DNA of 64,000 nt, from positions 2,740,501-2,804,500 of the forward strand of contig OZ024848.1 in assembly GCA_964017145.1 (NCBI GenBank), in the 5' to 3' direction. The notes beneath the pieces were generated by a model, which was not told the DNA's origin, searched no databases, and saw nothing but the letters and a program-made list of their open reading frames with translations. Shown in pieces: positions 23,760 through 36,110 of the stretch (position 1 is the stretch's first letter; each line of letters starts with the position of its first letter). A program made the position numbers and the translations under genes. Origin of the DNA: Agrocybe praecox. Taxonomy: Eukaryota; Basidiomycota; Agaricomycetes; Agaricales; Agrocybaceae.

Positions 23760-26700
23760 GAAAAAAATATGCGCGTAGGCCCAACGGACGTCTGAATGGA
23801 GTGCTTCTAACTCTTTGCTGCGGAGAGCTAACAGAGGGAGAGGAGTCAGTTTATAGACTTTTTGGGGGAGGATGAGATGTTTGAATGAGATAGGGAGTCG
23901 AGTTTCGGCGTGCAGACAGTGGTCAGAAGTTACGGAGATATAGTAGTTGGGCGGGACAGGTTCAAACATGGGCACCGTCAAGGTAACGTTGTGCTCATCT
24001 TCGGCGTACAGTTTTGGGAAATTATGGACAAGTCGGTGCACCAGACGACCAGCGTTAGGGATTCCAATCAGTTCGCCGATTTCTGGTGGTGTCAGGTCGA
24101 AGTAACGATACCATGGCTATATTGGAAAGTCATTATTGTGCTAAGCGTTAGACGAGGGGAAGATGGCTTACGAATTGCTTCCTTCAGCTTTACGTATGGC
24201 ACACCCTTGAATTGACGAAGAGGAGTCATTGAACCCCACCTAAGAAAGAATGAGCATGTATCGAAGATGATGACGGAACAACACCTTACATCCATTTTTC
24301 TACGATTTTACAGATATCCAAAGCTGCTTTGGCGGGTGCAGCCCATCCGCCCTTCAAACATATTTCGAACATGGCTCGTAGAATACTGTAAAATTAAATC
24401 AGATACATTTGTTATGGTCGGATAAAAATTTGAACTTACCGTCCGGCTGGTTGTTGAACGAATACCATATCGGCAACAAGAACAAAGCCGTCAAGCTTTA
24501 GTTGTGATATGTATGCTTATAGCAAGACATGTATCTTTGCTACTGGTCCTTCGACGCTCTCTTTGACAGGAATAGGAACTCGTTCAAGCAGCTTGGTCAG
24601 CTCAGGTTTCTTGCCTGACCTAAAAAGTCGCAGAAAGAGGCGTCAGTGAATAAATGGTTATGAAAAAAGACGACGAAACGCACAGGAAGAAGTTTGGATT
24701 CGTTAGAAAGCGCGAATACTCGGAAGAGTTCTATTGTTGACACTGTTGGCCTCAGATGCTGGTTGTACACCATCATCAGATTATAGGTGACATAGTAATG
24801 CGAAAAAATTCCATGCTCGTGAAACGACCAGAGGACCTTTCATATTTGATGACTTGGCACTTCTCAAATAGCATCGGATGAGCAATGTCGGCTCTCTTCT
24901 GGATGAGACTTCATCATCTTGATAATCTGCACCGACCCCGTACAGCGCTAGAGACTTCATACGGACGTACCTAGAATCAAAAATGTTGAGTATCTGGTGT
25001 GGCAACAGCGCAAAGTCGAAGTAAAATTGAACCCACAGATAAGTGTAGCCTAGCCATCGCACTGCTTCATCACGATTCATGACAGTACCAGCCACGATCT
25101 TAGTATTCACATTGTCAGCCAGTTTCGACACTGATGCCTTCATCATAAGTCTCGTGTTGAGGTCGACCAGCACCTCCAAGGATTTGAAGACTTTGATGAT
25201 GACGGTATGGGCGGGAAGGTTAACATCCCAAGCAAGTGTGGCAGTGCTGACAAGAGCTTAAACAAATCCATCCGCGAACATTTCCTCGACGATGGCACAG
25301 TCTTCGCGGGTCATACCAGCGTGATGGATAACGAACACAAAAGGAAGGAATTGGGTGGTGGTCTCCTTCTCAATGGCCATGTCCTTGAGGTCTCGGAGGT
25401 TTCTTTGCGCAAATGCACGAAAAGAAGGGTTTGATTCTTTCCAGCCTGGTCAAGAACTTTCTCGTAGCACAGTTTCAGTGAATGAGTGCCCTTGGGGAGA
25501 GAAAACTCGAGCTTGACAGACAGACTCTTTGTGACAGTCACCCTTTTGATTACAAGTAGTTGGCGACTTGCAGCATCGTCTATGACGAGCCACGATTTCG
25601 CCAGTTTTCCTGAAGGGTAGAAAGAATGGCGTAACGACAGCTTGGTCGTTTCTGGTCATCATCATCGGCCTCATGTGCCAGAGCCACCTTCAAATAAGAT
25701 AGATGACCCGGCAGTATACTCGCCTTTTACTAACTCATGAGTAACTTCCAGAGTAGGATACGAATTGACGAAGGTGATAACGTCGCGCCTGTAGAATTTT
25801 TCAGCGTTCCGAACCTTGTCGCTGTCAAAAGAAGACTTACATTTGAACTGGAGTCTTTTGGGGCAATTCATTGCGCTGTTTGTCTTCCATTTCCATAACA
25901 TCGTACCGCCGACATCTTTGCACCGTTTTATAACCTAATGAAAAGCTTCGGTGAACACTACGCGGAAACGTCACAAAAAAAGACGTACATCAGATTCGAA
26001 ATGAGGAATTTATTTTAATGGACAATCTGTTTCCCACATTGCTTGCACACACACACACACATCTGCGACAAATCCATGGCACCAAATGCTTTTAACCAAG
26101 CATTCAACGACATGGCGTCAACACACGCTGACAGAATATCCAGAACCTTTGCGAGGACAAGAACTTGGTCCGCTGACAGATTGAGAGGAAGTTGCAGTTG
26201 CAGGCGAGAAAAAATGGGCTTGCAGAAGCAAGAATGTCTTGAAGTGCGGTGCTTCGAGGTCTACCTGGTCAAGTTTCACTGGTACACAGTCATGTATGCG
26301 ACGCAGGAGTGCATCTTCGTGTCGACGAATTGGGTTACTTTCGAATTCCACAGAAGACCAAACAACCTCCAGCAAGCCCTTCAACTTTGAGCGTTTCTTG
26401 AGTGACAGGGTATACACCTCAACAGTAACGTCTGGAAGAAGATGGATGAATATCAGGATCAGGATAATAAATGACGACGCGGAATAATGCTTACATGAAA
26501 TATTGTGCAGCAATCATACCCTAATTGAGAGGAGAAACGTCCATTTCGTCCTCTATTCAACGTATTAGACCGGATGTACATAGAGAAGGATTTTTCAAGA
26601 TACCTACCGATAGCAATACATTTCGAGTTGACCAAGTCATTCAGAGTGCAGTGGTATAAACGAGCTTCGATAGATGGTCCGATACATGTTATAAAGATTG

Positions 26701-27060
26701 TAGTAATTTGGATTTTCCAGCATTCCCTTGTCAAAGTGCGTCCATGTCAACATACAATTAGCAATCCGAAATTTTGGACAGACTTGCGCTGGCACCATCT
26801 TCGCGAAATAGTATGCCACTATAAAATCATCAGAAAAGAATTCCGAGTAGGCTCGCGTAAAACGCACCTGAATGGGCGTGCAGATAATAAGGTCGCTCAT
26901 TTCCAACAATCGTAAATCAGTACTGGTCTCCCCTGTAACTCTAACAGCCTCTTTTCCGTCGACCTATATAAGAAATGATCCTTGTTATATTTCTATTCGA
27001 GCACATACGACAACCAAGTAGGCCGACTTACTAGTTGTAAGTCTTTCCCTCTGGCTTGAT
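23760..27060 (-). pseudogene. Permuted Brr2 helicase fragment, inverted copy
   Basis: This is the inverted counterpart of 11809-15117 and is longer on the cassette 1 side. Read on the minus strand it gives cassette 2 pieces (VTGETSTDLRLLEMS, CTPIQ then intact TGG), Sec63-2, the same junction SLKL|CYEKVLDQAGKNQ, the cassette 1 helicase middle, and then Sec63-1 sequence absent from the other copy: VFVQQPAGR, WGSMTPLRQFKGVP near 24230, PWYRYFDLTPPEIGELIG near 24100, YYISVTSD and PISFKHLILP near 23880. It differs from the plus copy by a deletion of about 860 bases (equivalent to 12109-12969), which removes the end of the second helicase core. A TAA replaces a Gln codon at about 24519 (LL*AYISQLKLDG), and a segment is missing before YAEDEHNV. 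It is not functional. Confidence 0.85.
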
Positions 27061-29118
27061 CGAGCAAGACCGCTTTGGCCACGTTCCCAGTTCAATACTA
27101 GACTTGACCAATATGGGTACCCAGTTCGTAGTAAACCGAGCGCCGTTCAGGAGAGATCCACTAACTTGGCCTATAGGTAGGGAAGTCCAAGGGAAGTCGC
27201 ATACGGTGGACCGCTGCTTGGTAGAATCTGTAAAGTCAAATAAACATAATGACACTAACGAAAGGAACGGCGAGCCACTCACCCTTTTTGAGACATATTC
27301 ACTCTCTCTGTATCCATTTCCAACGGCGTACTTGACACTCTCGATGACACTTTCAGTAACTTCCCTGTATTTAAAGATGATCAGCCGGCAATGGAGCGAA
27401 GCTATTGATCCAGCGTCTGGTCGCCTTCACGTGCACTTCGGATGAAGCCGAGCAGTGAGCACAGCTTTTTCGTGACTTACCTGGCAACCTATGGTCCTAT
27501 TGCCTTAGCACGGGGTCTAACGGAACGCCGGCCCCGACGTCCAGCCAAGCAAATGGTGAGTGATGAGAAATTTTCGCGCGCTCGTCTGCTCATCACTACC
27601 ATCGCAGATTCGCACCAGCCTGCCTCAAGCTTGTGCAGCGTTACAATACTTTCTTTCACCTCCCACCCACCCACTTATATTGTCGCTAGTTTTCTCCGTC
27701 TCTCTCCTCATTCTGTTTACAGTATACTGTTGTAAGGTGCCCCCCTGTCATAATTGTGTAATACTACCGGAGTTTTGATGCATTGTTTGGCATCACCCTG
27801 GACACCACACAATAGACCTTTCAGAGAGGGTCGATAAAGAGTTTTGAAACAATGTTTGGCTACACCCTCTTGTTTATACAAAAAATTTGACCAGTAGGAA
27901 AGCTCTTACTTAGTAGGCTATCTCGATTCTCCCCCATCTCCCGTCATTTCCATTCAGTTTCAACTTTCCATTTATTTACCATTTACCATTTACCATTTAA
28001 GAGTTCGAGTTCCAATGATGGTCCACGGCCACAAAAAACTAGTGTAAGAAGTCGATAAAAAATTACGAGACCTTATGTAATAAGGTATCGTTTAACCTGG
28101 TGAAAGAAATGTGGGAAATAGCATTGTTCATTATGTACCCGGTTTTGTTTGCTGATGATTGTTTTTTTCCGGTTATAAACATCCCGAACCGGTCACGTTG
28201 GCTTTTAGGATAGTCGAGCGTACCAGTAACCAAGCGCTGGTGATCAGGCCCAGGTCCGTCTTCTTTCGTACCCTCTTTTTTGAGCGCCTTTTCGTCGAGC
28301 TCTGGCTGGCACAAGTCGCGTCGCTGCAAGATAGCATCTCACAGCACGGCTGTTTTCGCCCAGTGGCCAGTATGCCGCCGGTCTTCACATCTTCGATGAT
28401 CAGGCCCCGACGATCCGACTCGCCAAGAAACCGTCGAGCAAGGAAAAATGGGCGAATATGAAGCTGGAGGACAAACTGGGGGACCTTGAGGACATTGTCC
28501 GTCGCTGTGAGGACGAGTAGTAATGCACAAAATGTATCATTTCTTGAGGGGCCGTTCTGTTTGCGTTCAATTTATTGGTCATGTACGACGAAATTCAGAC
28601 ATTTTAGGAACATAAGTCGACTCGGTTTATGTATACTGTACATACGCAAAGATAGCAATATAATTTACACTAAAATGACATCGAGCCGATGTGCTAACAT
28701 AGTAATTTCCCCTGGTCTCAACTAAGTGCTGAACACAAGCTGAACATACTAACTTCGTATTTTTTTCATTCATATTTTTCAATGTACATCGAATACAACA
28801 AAAACAAATACTAATTACAGAGTTGGAGAGAAAAACAGGGTGGAAACATAGAGAACGGTACCGTAGCCGTACCGTATGACATAAATACTTGGGCCTCACG
28901 ATACGGCTACGCAAGCCGAACCGTAGCACCCGTATGCCGTAGCCTACGGTAACGGTGCGCAGCCCTAGATAAGATAACAAGATGTAGACTCGCGACCAGT
29001 GCGTTACGGTGGTGATTTACTCATGTTTGGTCATTTGTTGTGGCATTGTTGTGGATCCTAACATCAAGCGGACATCAATCGGAACTCAAGCGGACTATGA
29101 AAGGGGCATCACCACCTA
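27061..29118. other. Mostly non-coding with one 3' coding-like remnant
   Basis: 27061-27750 shows no recognised gene. An ATTTACC heptamer repeats about four times at 27968-27999. At 28340-28520 the plus strand reads PSGQYAAGLHIFDDQAP, then ANMKLEDKLGDLEDIVRR, then stop. This has protein-like composition and may be the 3' end of a degraded gene, but I cannot name it. Near 28850-28975 a patch rich in CCGTA/TACGG ends in CGGTGCGCAGCCCTA, resembling the terminus of a TAGGGCTGCGCACCG-type DNA transposon; no partner end is seen. Confidence 0.35.
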
Positions 29119-30427
29119 ACGACTGGGAGTAACGGGGACGTTTTGGAGGAAGGCCCCCTGCGTGACAAGGACTTAGTGAAATTTCGCATTTTGCGCGTGC
29201 ATCACTTCGTCAAAATCTTGCCTCTATCTTGCTACACTCAACAAATTACCACTTTATCAATATTTATGACCTTCATAAAGTGTCTTAAATCATAATATAT
29301 TTTCAGAAAGTCGTATTTCACAAATAGAGTTGAATTATCAGACTTTTTGTTCGTTATTTGGCAGAAAATGCTTAAAATGTTAAGCCATTTAGATATAGCA
29401 CCGGTTTGGCACCAGTGGCATACTAATAACACTATAATATGGCCTATGGCACATATTAGACACTGTATTCACTGAATGGGGTATCACTGGCACATACCAT
29501 CTCTTTAAAAAGGGGACATTCCCAAAACTTCCTCCTGCTACTCTAAATCCGTCTGCCTCACGGCAAGAATCATCTCCCATACTCAAGAAGCTCTGAAATC
29601 CGTAAAAAAGCACGATACAAGAAACTTCGTCGTCTTCATCATCATCATACCGACACCCAGCTTACTCCAGTGCGGACTTTGACGTCGATTTTGTCTCTGC
29701 GGATAATGAAAGGAACCCTAAAGCCTGGAAGTCCCGCGAAGACGCTCAGCGTCGGAGGCTCTCCGCATATGGAAAGGTGTATTATCGGCCTGATTTGGAT
29801 ATTGCGGGGATGTGCTTCGATCCAAGCGGCGAAAGGATGTATGTGCTGGGTGTTGTCATGCCTGCGAGAGAGAGAGGTGTGGGCGTGCAATAAAATTCCA
29901 GCAACAGTGGGTACAATTATGTTTATCATTTGACTTGGGTATAACGAATAAGGTTGAGCTGGTTGTCTTTGAACGGATCCCACTCACGAGTCACCATCGA
30001 GGTAATGACCAGAAATCCCCATGTTGAGGTTCACAACTTCAACAACTTCTTACTGGGCGTAGCAGCATAAGATGGAAATTGTATCAGTGGTGGTCACTCC
30101 TTCGTACGCCAATCGTACGCATGTCCCAAAAACGAGATCGAACATAGAGAAAGTGACTGGGCAGGCGAGCTGGGGCCCGGCAGGTGTTGATTGAAAAAGG
30201 GCTTATCTGCCAATGAAGGTTGAACCTGCCAGGAGTTGCCTAGTAGCAGCCTGATAGAAATATGGGGCAAAATTTTCGTAGTTTGTGATAGGAAAAGCGA
30301 AGAGGAGTGACGGAGACGAAGGGTGGAGGGGTCCGTGGTTGACAAATGCGGGTGATTTGAAACATTTCTACCAAGTTCTTTGTGACATTGCGTGACCCTA
30401 CTAAACGTCCCCGTTACTCCCAGCCGT
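29119..30427. mobile_element. TA-flanked inverted-repeat element carrying a coding fragment
   Basis: The left end ACGACTGGGAGTAACGGGGA at 29119 matches the reverse complement of the right end, ACGGCTGGGAGTAACGGGGA, finishing at 30427. Identity continues to GACGTTT (25 bases, one mismatch). Both ends are bordered by TA (29117-29118 and 30428-30429), as left by Tc1/mariner-type elements. No transposase frame is visible inside. Near 29640-29900 the plus strand reads SADFDVDFVSADNERNP, then YGKVYYRPDLDIAGMCFDP, then SGERMYVLG. This is protein-like, reminds me of fungal WD-repeat proteins, and ends at a stop. The insert looks like captured host coding sequence. Confidence 0.55.
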
Positions 30428-31262
30428 TATCTGGAGATGCTCGCGGCTGACCTTCGGCATGTAGCGGAGTTTGACAGATAACGGCTGGTCACGAGCCTAA
30501 ACAAGATGCTATAATATTTTCTATCGGATCAAGGGTGCCGAACTTTTTTAAGGTCTCGTATTCGCCTTGCGTCAGCACTGGCTGCCTCACCCGCACGTAT
30601 CATACAGTTCAGCCAGGGCAAGTTGGCATCTGCGAAACTTTTTGGGCAGCCAGCTCTCTTTCTAACGTATTGAAATTGAAAAAAAGAATGTTATCCTTAT
30701 TTATAGAAAAATAATGATTAATCTCAACTGAACGCTTTGTACATGTTTTTAAGTCAAAGTCAAGCGTGGTAACACAAATTACAGCAAGCCTTTGGTCGAC
30801 TTTAGTCGGCCCTTTATTGTTAGGAGCGTGTCTTTTCTCTGTCTGTATAAGTTAAAAATAGAAAATGTGCGCGCGCAAAAAGTTATTGCGCTCTCCAAAA
30901 AAATATCAACTTCCCACATATGTTTGCATATAAACTTGATGGCGTCCAACGTTTCAACGAATGTTGTTCTATCGCGCCATAATCTAACGTCGAGCGATAA
31001 ATATGATTAAAAATAATACATTCGTTGTCGAAGAGAACACACTGTTCAGAAAAATTAGATTCAACATGCATCTCCTAGCACTCTCCAAGCAGATCTGACT
31101 GAAATATGGACTTTCTTCGCTACAAAAGAATTCCAAAAATATATATTCTCTCGGTAAAACAGAAAACTCTGAGTCGACCATCATATATACGGAGGTCGTC
31201 ATTTATGTCACGCTATCCGGTTTATTTGCCACGGAGTCCTGTTACTCTATCTTACAACAAGC
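30428..31262. other. Intergenic, short hairpin at its left edge
   Basis: AGCCGTTATCTG at 30422-30433 and CAGATAACGGCT near 30478-30489 form a perfect 12 bp stem with a loop of about 45 bases, overlapping the right end of the preceding element. Nothing else is recognised. Confidence 0.4.
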
Positions 31263-32262
31263 TCAGGTGCCTGCTTCACCTCTTTTTTTGGGAAAGAAGT
31301 CATCCCAAGGGTTGGACGGATAGCTTTCGAATACATCCGCTTCACCCGCGGCAGTAGATATCGACGAAACAAGGTCTTTGAGAGTGAAATTTTCAACCGG
31401 CCTTGTCTTTACTTCGGCCCGACAAGAAGGACAGCAGTACTTTGGATGAGGGGGAGGAGGGATTATTCGAATCGCTCTCCGCTGGGGGGGAAGTGGAAAG
31501 TCTTGTTGCTCGCCAGCGAGTGTATCTTGATGATTCATTTTGACGGTTCCAAACCATGTATGCAAGCAGGTAACGCAGAACGAGTGACCGCATTGGGATA
31601 AGCTAAACGAGCAAGTTCAGTACTTTTGGACAGTCTGACGTAGAGTCTTCATACATACATATAGGGTGAGAACATCCTCTCAGAGCAAACATTGCAGGAC
31701 ATGTAAATGCACTGACGGTCCTTGATGAAGTTTTTAAAAAGACAGGACATTGATACTTATAGCGAATGTGACTTACCAGCCGCGATATGCTCTGCGATGT
31801 AATAGTATCCAAAGATTCTTTCAATATTTGATTCTCATGTAGAGCTGCTTTGAGAGCGCTCAAAACGTTCCCGTACTGTCTCCTCTCATCCTCCAAACAT
31901 TGAGACGGAGCTTCTGGTATCTCCGAGACCTGCTCCGCACTGGCTTGACCGCTAGTTGTTGAGTCGTCCAGAGATTCCTCATCGGAAGAGATATTGATTA
32001 TTTCGTTAGAGCCCTTTCTGGTTGCAGGTCGAAGATCTGAACGTTGGGGAGGAATTATGTCGCCGTCAGAATCTAATTCAATATGTAGGTTTGGAGATGT
32101 GGTTTTGGAGGTAGACGGACGGTATCTCCTCCACCTGTTATGTTTGGTAAAACTGTCGAGAGGATTTTGGGGCATTAGATGGGGTAGAGAAGAAACAAGG
32201 GACTGATAGAACTTTATGTGACTCTGTCCTGGAGATAGCCTTAGACGTTCAGTGAACCCCAT
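31263..32262 (-). CDS. RING-finger protein, putative E3 ubiquitin ligase
   Basis: Three exons splice cleanly: 31777-32262, 31659-31720 and 31263-31602, giving 295 residues. The N-terminal half is charged and low in complexity (for example ISSDEESLDDS), followed by a likely coiled coil (LEDERRQYGNVLSALKAA). The RING domain is assembled only after splicing: CNVC from exon 2, then CGHSFCVTC and CPSC from exon 3. This is a complete C3HC4 ligand set for two zinc ions. The C-terminus holds FTLKDLVSSIS and NPWDDFFPKK. RING proteins of this type recruit ubiquitin-conjugating enzymes; the substrate is unknown. The ATG at 32262 is the first in frame. No frame damage is visible, so the gene is probably functional. 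Confidence 0.8.
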
Positions 32263-33364
32263 TTGCCGATACTTATCCCGTTAATGTTGTCTTTGCTTGT
32301 CCGTACAGAAACCGAAAACCGAACAGATGGGTGACAGGAGTCACTGGTTTGCATTGAACTTGGGCCTGCGCTAGTCTAATGTAAGGTATCAGGCCTCAGG
32401 CATGTTAAAAAGCGAATTATAATAGAAAGCGAACTAAAAGTCTGCTCGATGTGGTTTCCTGGCATGATCCAAAATGATTCAAATTCCTACTATACCTGCT
32501 ACTTACCCCGCATGTCCTTGTTTAGTCATAAACTTGGCTACCTTTACTATATTAGGTATAGTTATCCCCGAAGTTGAAATTACTCTGGGCGCTCGTCTGA
32601 CAAGTGATCATGTTGGAGTAAATCGTTTTGATTTGTCGGTTCGCCTGTCTGGAACTAGCAAGAAGTTTTGACTATCGAGGGCAACTTGAATGGATTGATT
32701 CGTACTTATCATTTCATGAACTTTCTCGATTTATAAAACTGACTTGAAGATCCTCAGAACAGAGATAAGGGACTCGGCATTCCGGCAATTGCAGTTCTGC
32801 CGATGTTCCGGAGCTTTACCGGTAATTTCCGACTCTTCTAGATCAGTATGATCTGAGTTCTACCCAACACCCTCTGCGGCTAGTGGTATCGTTAAAATGA
32901 AATATTATAACTTAATCGTAAACTCAGAAATTGTCTGTATCTGCACTCCTCGTCACTTCTTTTCTCTCTGTGCGTGATTCGGTATTCTTCAGGTCAACTT
33001 GTTTTGCACACCAGCTTTCATCCGACACACAATTGTACTTCATAGTTGCGTACTACACGATTTTTTTTCAATATGTCATTTTCCTGTGCTTTGCTTATTT
33101 TTAAATCATGTTAGGTGAGTCATATATGTAGAGTATAGTCGCTTCGAATTCTTTGGTAAGGGTTTACGTCGAAGATGAGCATGTAAAAACGCCACATCCA
33201 TAAAGTTAACTCAGCTCCATGATGGAGCTAGTAAGTACCTATTCGAGTTGCGAATTGCGTTATTCTGCGTACAAAATATCAATATCTTCAGAAAATGGTA
33301 GGCACCAATACTTATACTACGAGGATTCATCTATCGCTGAATGAAAATAGGGACACGCACCCCA
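32263..33364. other. Intergenic, nothing recognised
   Basis: Contains the promoter side of the RING gene. Small frames exist at 32474-32671 without recognisable features. Confidence 0.35.
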
Positions 33365-34190
33365 ATGTCGATCTATAGCATTCCATTCGAATTACTAGTA
33401 TCGCGAATTGGAACTTATTTAAAAATTCGTGATATATATTCCTTACGACTAGTGAGATATCTTACTGAAAGAAATTCCCGATTATGGACGAATGTTCTCG
33501 ATCACAGACATCCAAGCTTTGCTTCAAGTCGGTTACGACCAGAGAGGTCTATAAGGAACTACTGAGGGAACTACTTAGAAGATGCATACCTCTTTCACTG
33601 AAGGGATTTGAAACCTTGACGGATATTCCGACGGAAAAACTGATCTTCATTGTGCATAAAGCCATCTATCTAGATGCTGCGCGGAGAAACCGCTCACCGC
33701 GGCCTATGAGAATTCAAAAATTCAATACAGAAGGCACAGAACAGAGTCTGATACAGCTGCGCCCCTCCCAATCTCTAGCAACGCTGAAGACGTCAAAAGA
33801 TCGGCGCAGTACTCCTCTCATCATATTCGAGACCCAAATCCTGTCCAGATATCGTATGTTAGCGCACCTTTTGCTCTGAAGAGGGTCGGCGATCATCACC
33901 ATCCTGTTCTTTTATTTGCATTTGACTTTGGACATGCAGCATGGATTGAATATACCAAACACCACCTTAGCGACCTGCGACTACGATCTGTAACCTTTCC
34001 AGCATTTGTAGACCCGGACCACGAAGAACAGCATTATCCATTGACCGCCAGAATGGAAGACGTCCATACTCTCGATACGCCGCTCGACCTCAACCTACGC
34101 GGAGTCAGGGCCTTCTGTATGGACCAATCGACAGAAACAATAATCCTTTCAGATAACATGAGTAGGGTTTTTGTCTTACAATACCATTGA
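33365..34190 (+). pseudogene. F-box-like protein gene, frame-disrupted
   Basis: The beginning reads SIYSIPFELLVSRIGTYLKI, then RDIYSLRLV and NSRLWTNVL, which fits an F-box motif (the Skp1-binding module of SCF ubiquitin ligases). Several residues appear lost between SLRLV and the RLW segment. The frame then shifts into IPLSLKGFETL, TEKLIFIVHKAIYLDAARRN and PRPMRIQKFNT. After about 33845 it shifts again into LLFAFDFGHAAWIEY and LDTPLDLNLRGVRAF, ending with TGA near 34190. No intron boundaries reconcile the shifts, and the central part seems shorter than in comparable fungal F-box proteins. It is most likely a pseudogene; an unusual splice pattern is not excluded. Confidence 0.55.
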
Positions 34191-34938
34191 ATTATAGCTA
34201 GAGTACGGTATATTGAATCCTTCCGTGCAATTGCTTAAAGCCATGATGAATTTATTTGGGGAAGTCGTGTGATTCTTAGTTTAAACTGTACTGAATATCC
34301 CCTTTGAGTGTGCGCTTTACCGCAGATGAGGGCTACCCTCTCACGCGGTATATTTACGAATAGAACAATGTACTAGTTAGAAATTTTGTTGCTTCCCTAG
34401 ACATATCAGAAGCACCATGTGTGATGCAAGTGGCGCTTTCTAGTACTAGCACTTGTTCGTCCAGGGCTACATAATTCATCTGGTTCCTGTATGTCCCTTG
34501 CATGATTTGGGCTTTCAAGAAGTGCTACGATGATTTTGGAATCCTAGTTCCATATCTGAGTGGAAGCAATCAAAAAACGACCATTGATCGAAGCACGACA
34601 TCTTCACGTCGCATGGATCCTTTCCTATTTAATTCGTCTGTGCTGATTGTTTGACAAAATGTGATATCTTCCGGGGTATCATCAACGACAATCATACATA
34701 TTAAGGTTTTAGTAGACCCATATGGGATTGCTCTGTCTGACAACCTATTTTTTCAGATACGATATTTCCTGAAAAGGCTTGGAAATCCCAGCTTTCGTTT
34801 TAAGCCTAGTGCTGTGGTATGACTCAGCTCAGAGCGTTCATCTTTGAATTTCAATATCAGAAGAAAAATCACGGCGCCTTTCGCGGACTCGTATTTTCCC
34901 CCCTAGCTCACCCCGCTTCAGGTCGATACTAATCCGCG
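34191..34938. other. Intergenic, nothing recognised
   Basis: AT-rich DNA without supported exons. Confidence 0.35.
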
Positions 34939-34997
34939 GTGGAATTTTGCCTCGTGAATATCATCATGATGCACATAGTGAGTAATATAATCATAAA

Positions 34998-36110
34998 TCA
35001 GGACTTTCTCATGACCAATTCTCTACATTTCAACCAGAAATATCCCACAGATGGAGTCGAATGGACAACGCTTAGTCTTGGTTCAATCCGTATAGCTATA
35101 AAGAAGAAAAATGAAGCGGAGCAGGAACTAGACATGATGGCTACGCAAATTGAGTCTGTGCTAACTAAAATGAACATTATCAGCGACCCTCAAGCCGTTT
35201 GGCAATACATCTCTACGTCAAGTGCCACCGATTTAAGCAGTCCCTCGATAAATGGCCCGTTCTATGCAGTATATAAAGGAACAATTCCTCAAAAAGGTGT
35301 TGTGGAGATGGCTATCTTCCGTGACTATTCGTAAGCGCTTAAGCCTCAACCTGTGTAATCAGAAATATACGACGCTCAATGATTTACAACCCCATCACGA
35401 CCGTAGAGAAGTAAAGGTCTTATTGTCGTCCAAGACATCCAAGACATGGAACATATGGCGGAAGATGACAACTTTAAAATCATCTATCGTCTACCTTCTC
35501 CATCAATGGTTGACCCAGGAAGACCGAGCCCCCAGCAAGATATCGCAGAGAGCACCAACTAGTAAGCTCGCTTTGAACTCAATTTGCTCAGCACATTGCT
35601 GAACGCTTTCGTTTCTAGTCTCTCCCTGTTCCACTGAGGTAGTTCCATCTTCACGCAAAGCGCCGCACTGTCGTACTTGCCACCAGCCCATGCTAGGTCA
35701 CAAGAAGGGAGCATGCCTCAAGACACAAGCAGCAAAAGAAGAACAACCGGAACATAACCCCATCTCCTTGGATTTAAGAGATTCTGTTGAACAAGTAAGT
35801 GCAAGAGCTTACCATGAGACCGCATACTCATGAATTAAAGGCCTATGAGGGGGATACGTTGGCGTCACTGAAAAATAAACTACACCAGATCTTAACAGCA
35901 GAAGGCCCAATAGAATCGTACTATTTTGACATCGACCAGAAACAGATCATTGAAATACGTTGCCATGCCATCTCACTTGGACTTTGGGCAATGATAGTCG
36001 ATCAACCCCAAAATAGATTCATGGGAAATGATGGTTGTGCTAAAATTACATTGGTTGTAGGTCGTTGTAAAGATGGAATATTGAAGGCTTTCTCTGAGCT
36101 AACTCTTTAG
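34998..36110 (+). CDS. Unknown protein with a zinc-knuckle-like motif, probably frameshifted
   Basis: Exon 1 starts at about 35010 (MTNSLHFNQKYP) and ends near 35331 (MAIFRDYS). After a short intron comes coding sequence in which MIYNPITT and then VQDIQDMEHMAEDDNFKIIY look like the natural protein, but they lie in different frames and a stop separates them. A later exon carries CRTCHQPMLGHKKGAC (Cx2Cx4GHx3GC), a zinc-knuckle-like motif I recall from mushroom-specific proteins. The last exon (after AATTAAAG near 35840) reads AYEGDTLASLKNKLHQI and ends at 36110. Function is unknown. The frameshift near 35412 suggests a pseudogene, or a sequencing error in an otherwise sound gene. Confidence 0.5.

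Noticed and set aside
23242..23784. 180-residue minus-strand frame as an independent gene
   Set aside because: Its beginning continues the Brr2 pseudogene in a shifted frame and the rest crosses likely intron signals; not a separate gene.
27990..28030. GTTCGAGTTCC resembling a tRNA B box
   Set aside because: No matching A box or foldable cloverleaf upstream; it follows a simple ATTTACC repeat.
30094..30345. Minus-strand frame inside the TA-flanked element as a transposase
   Set aside because: It is too short, with no DDE/D pattern or helix-turn-helix visible.
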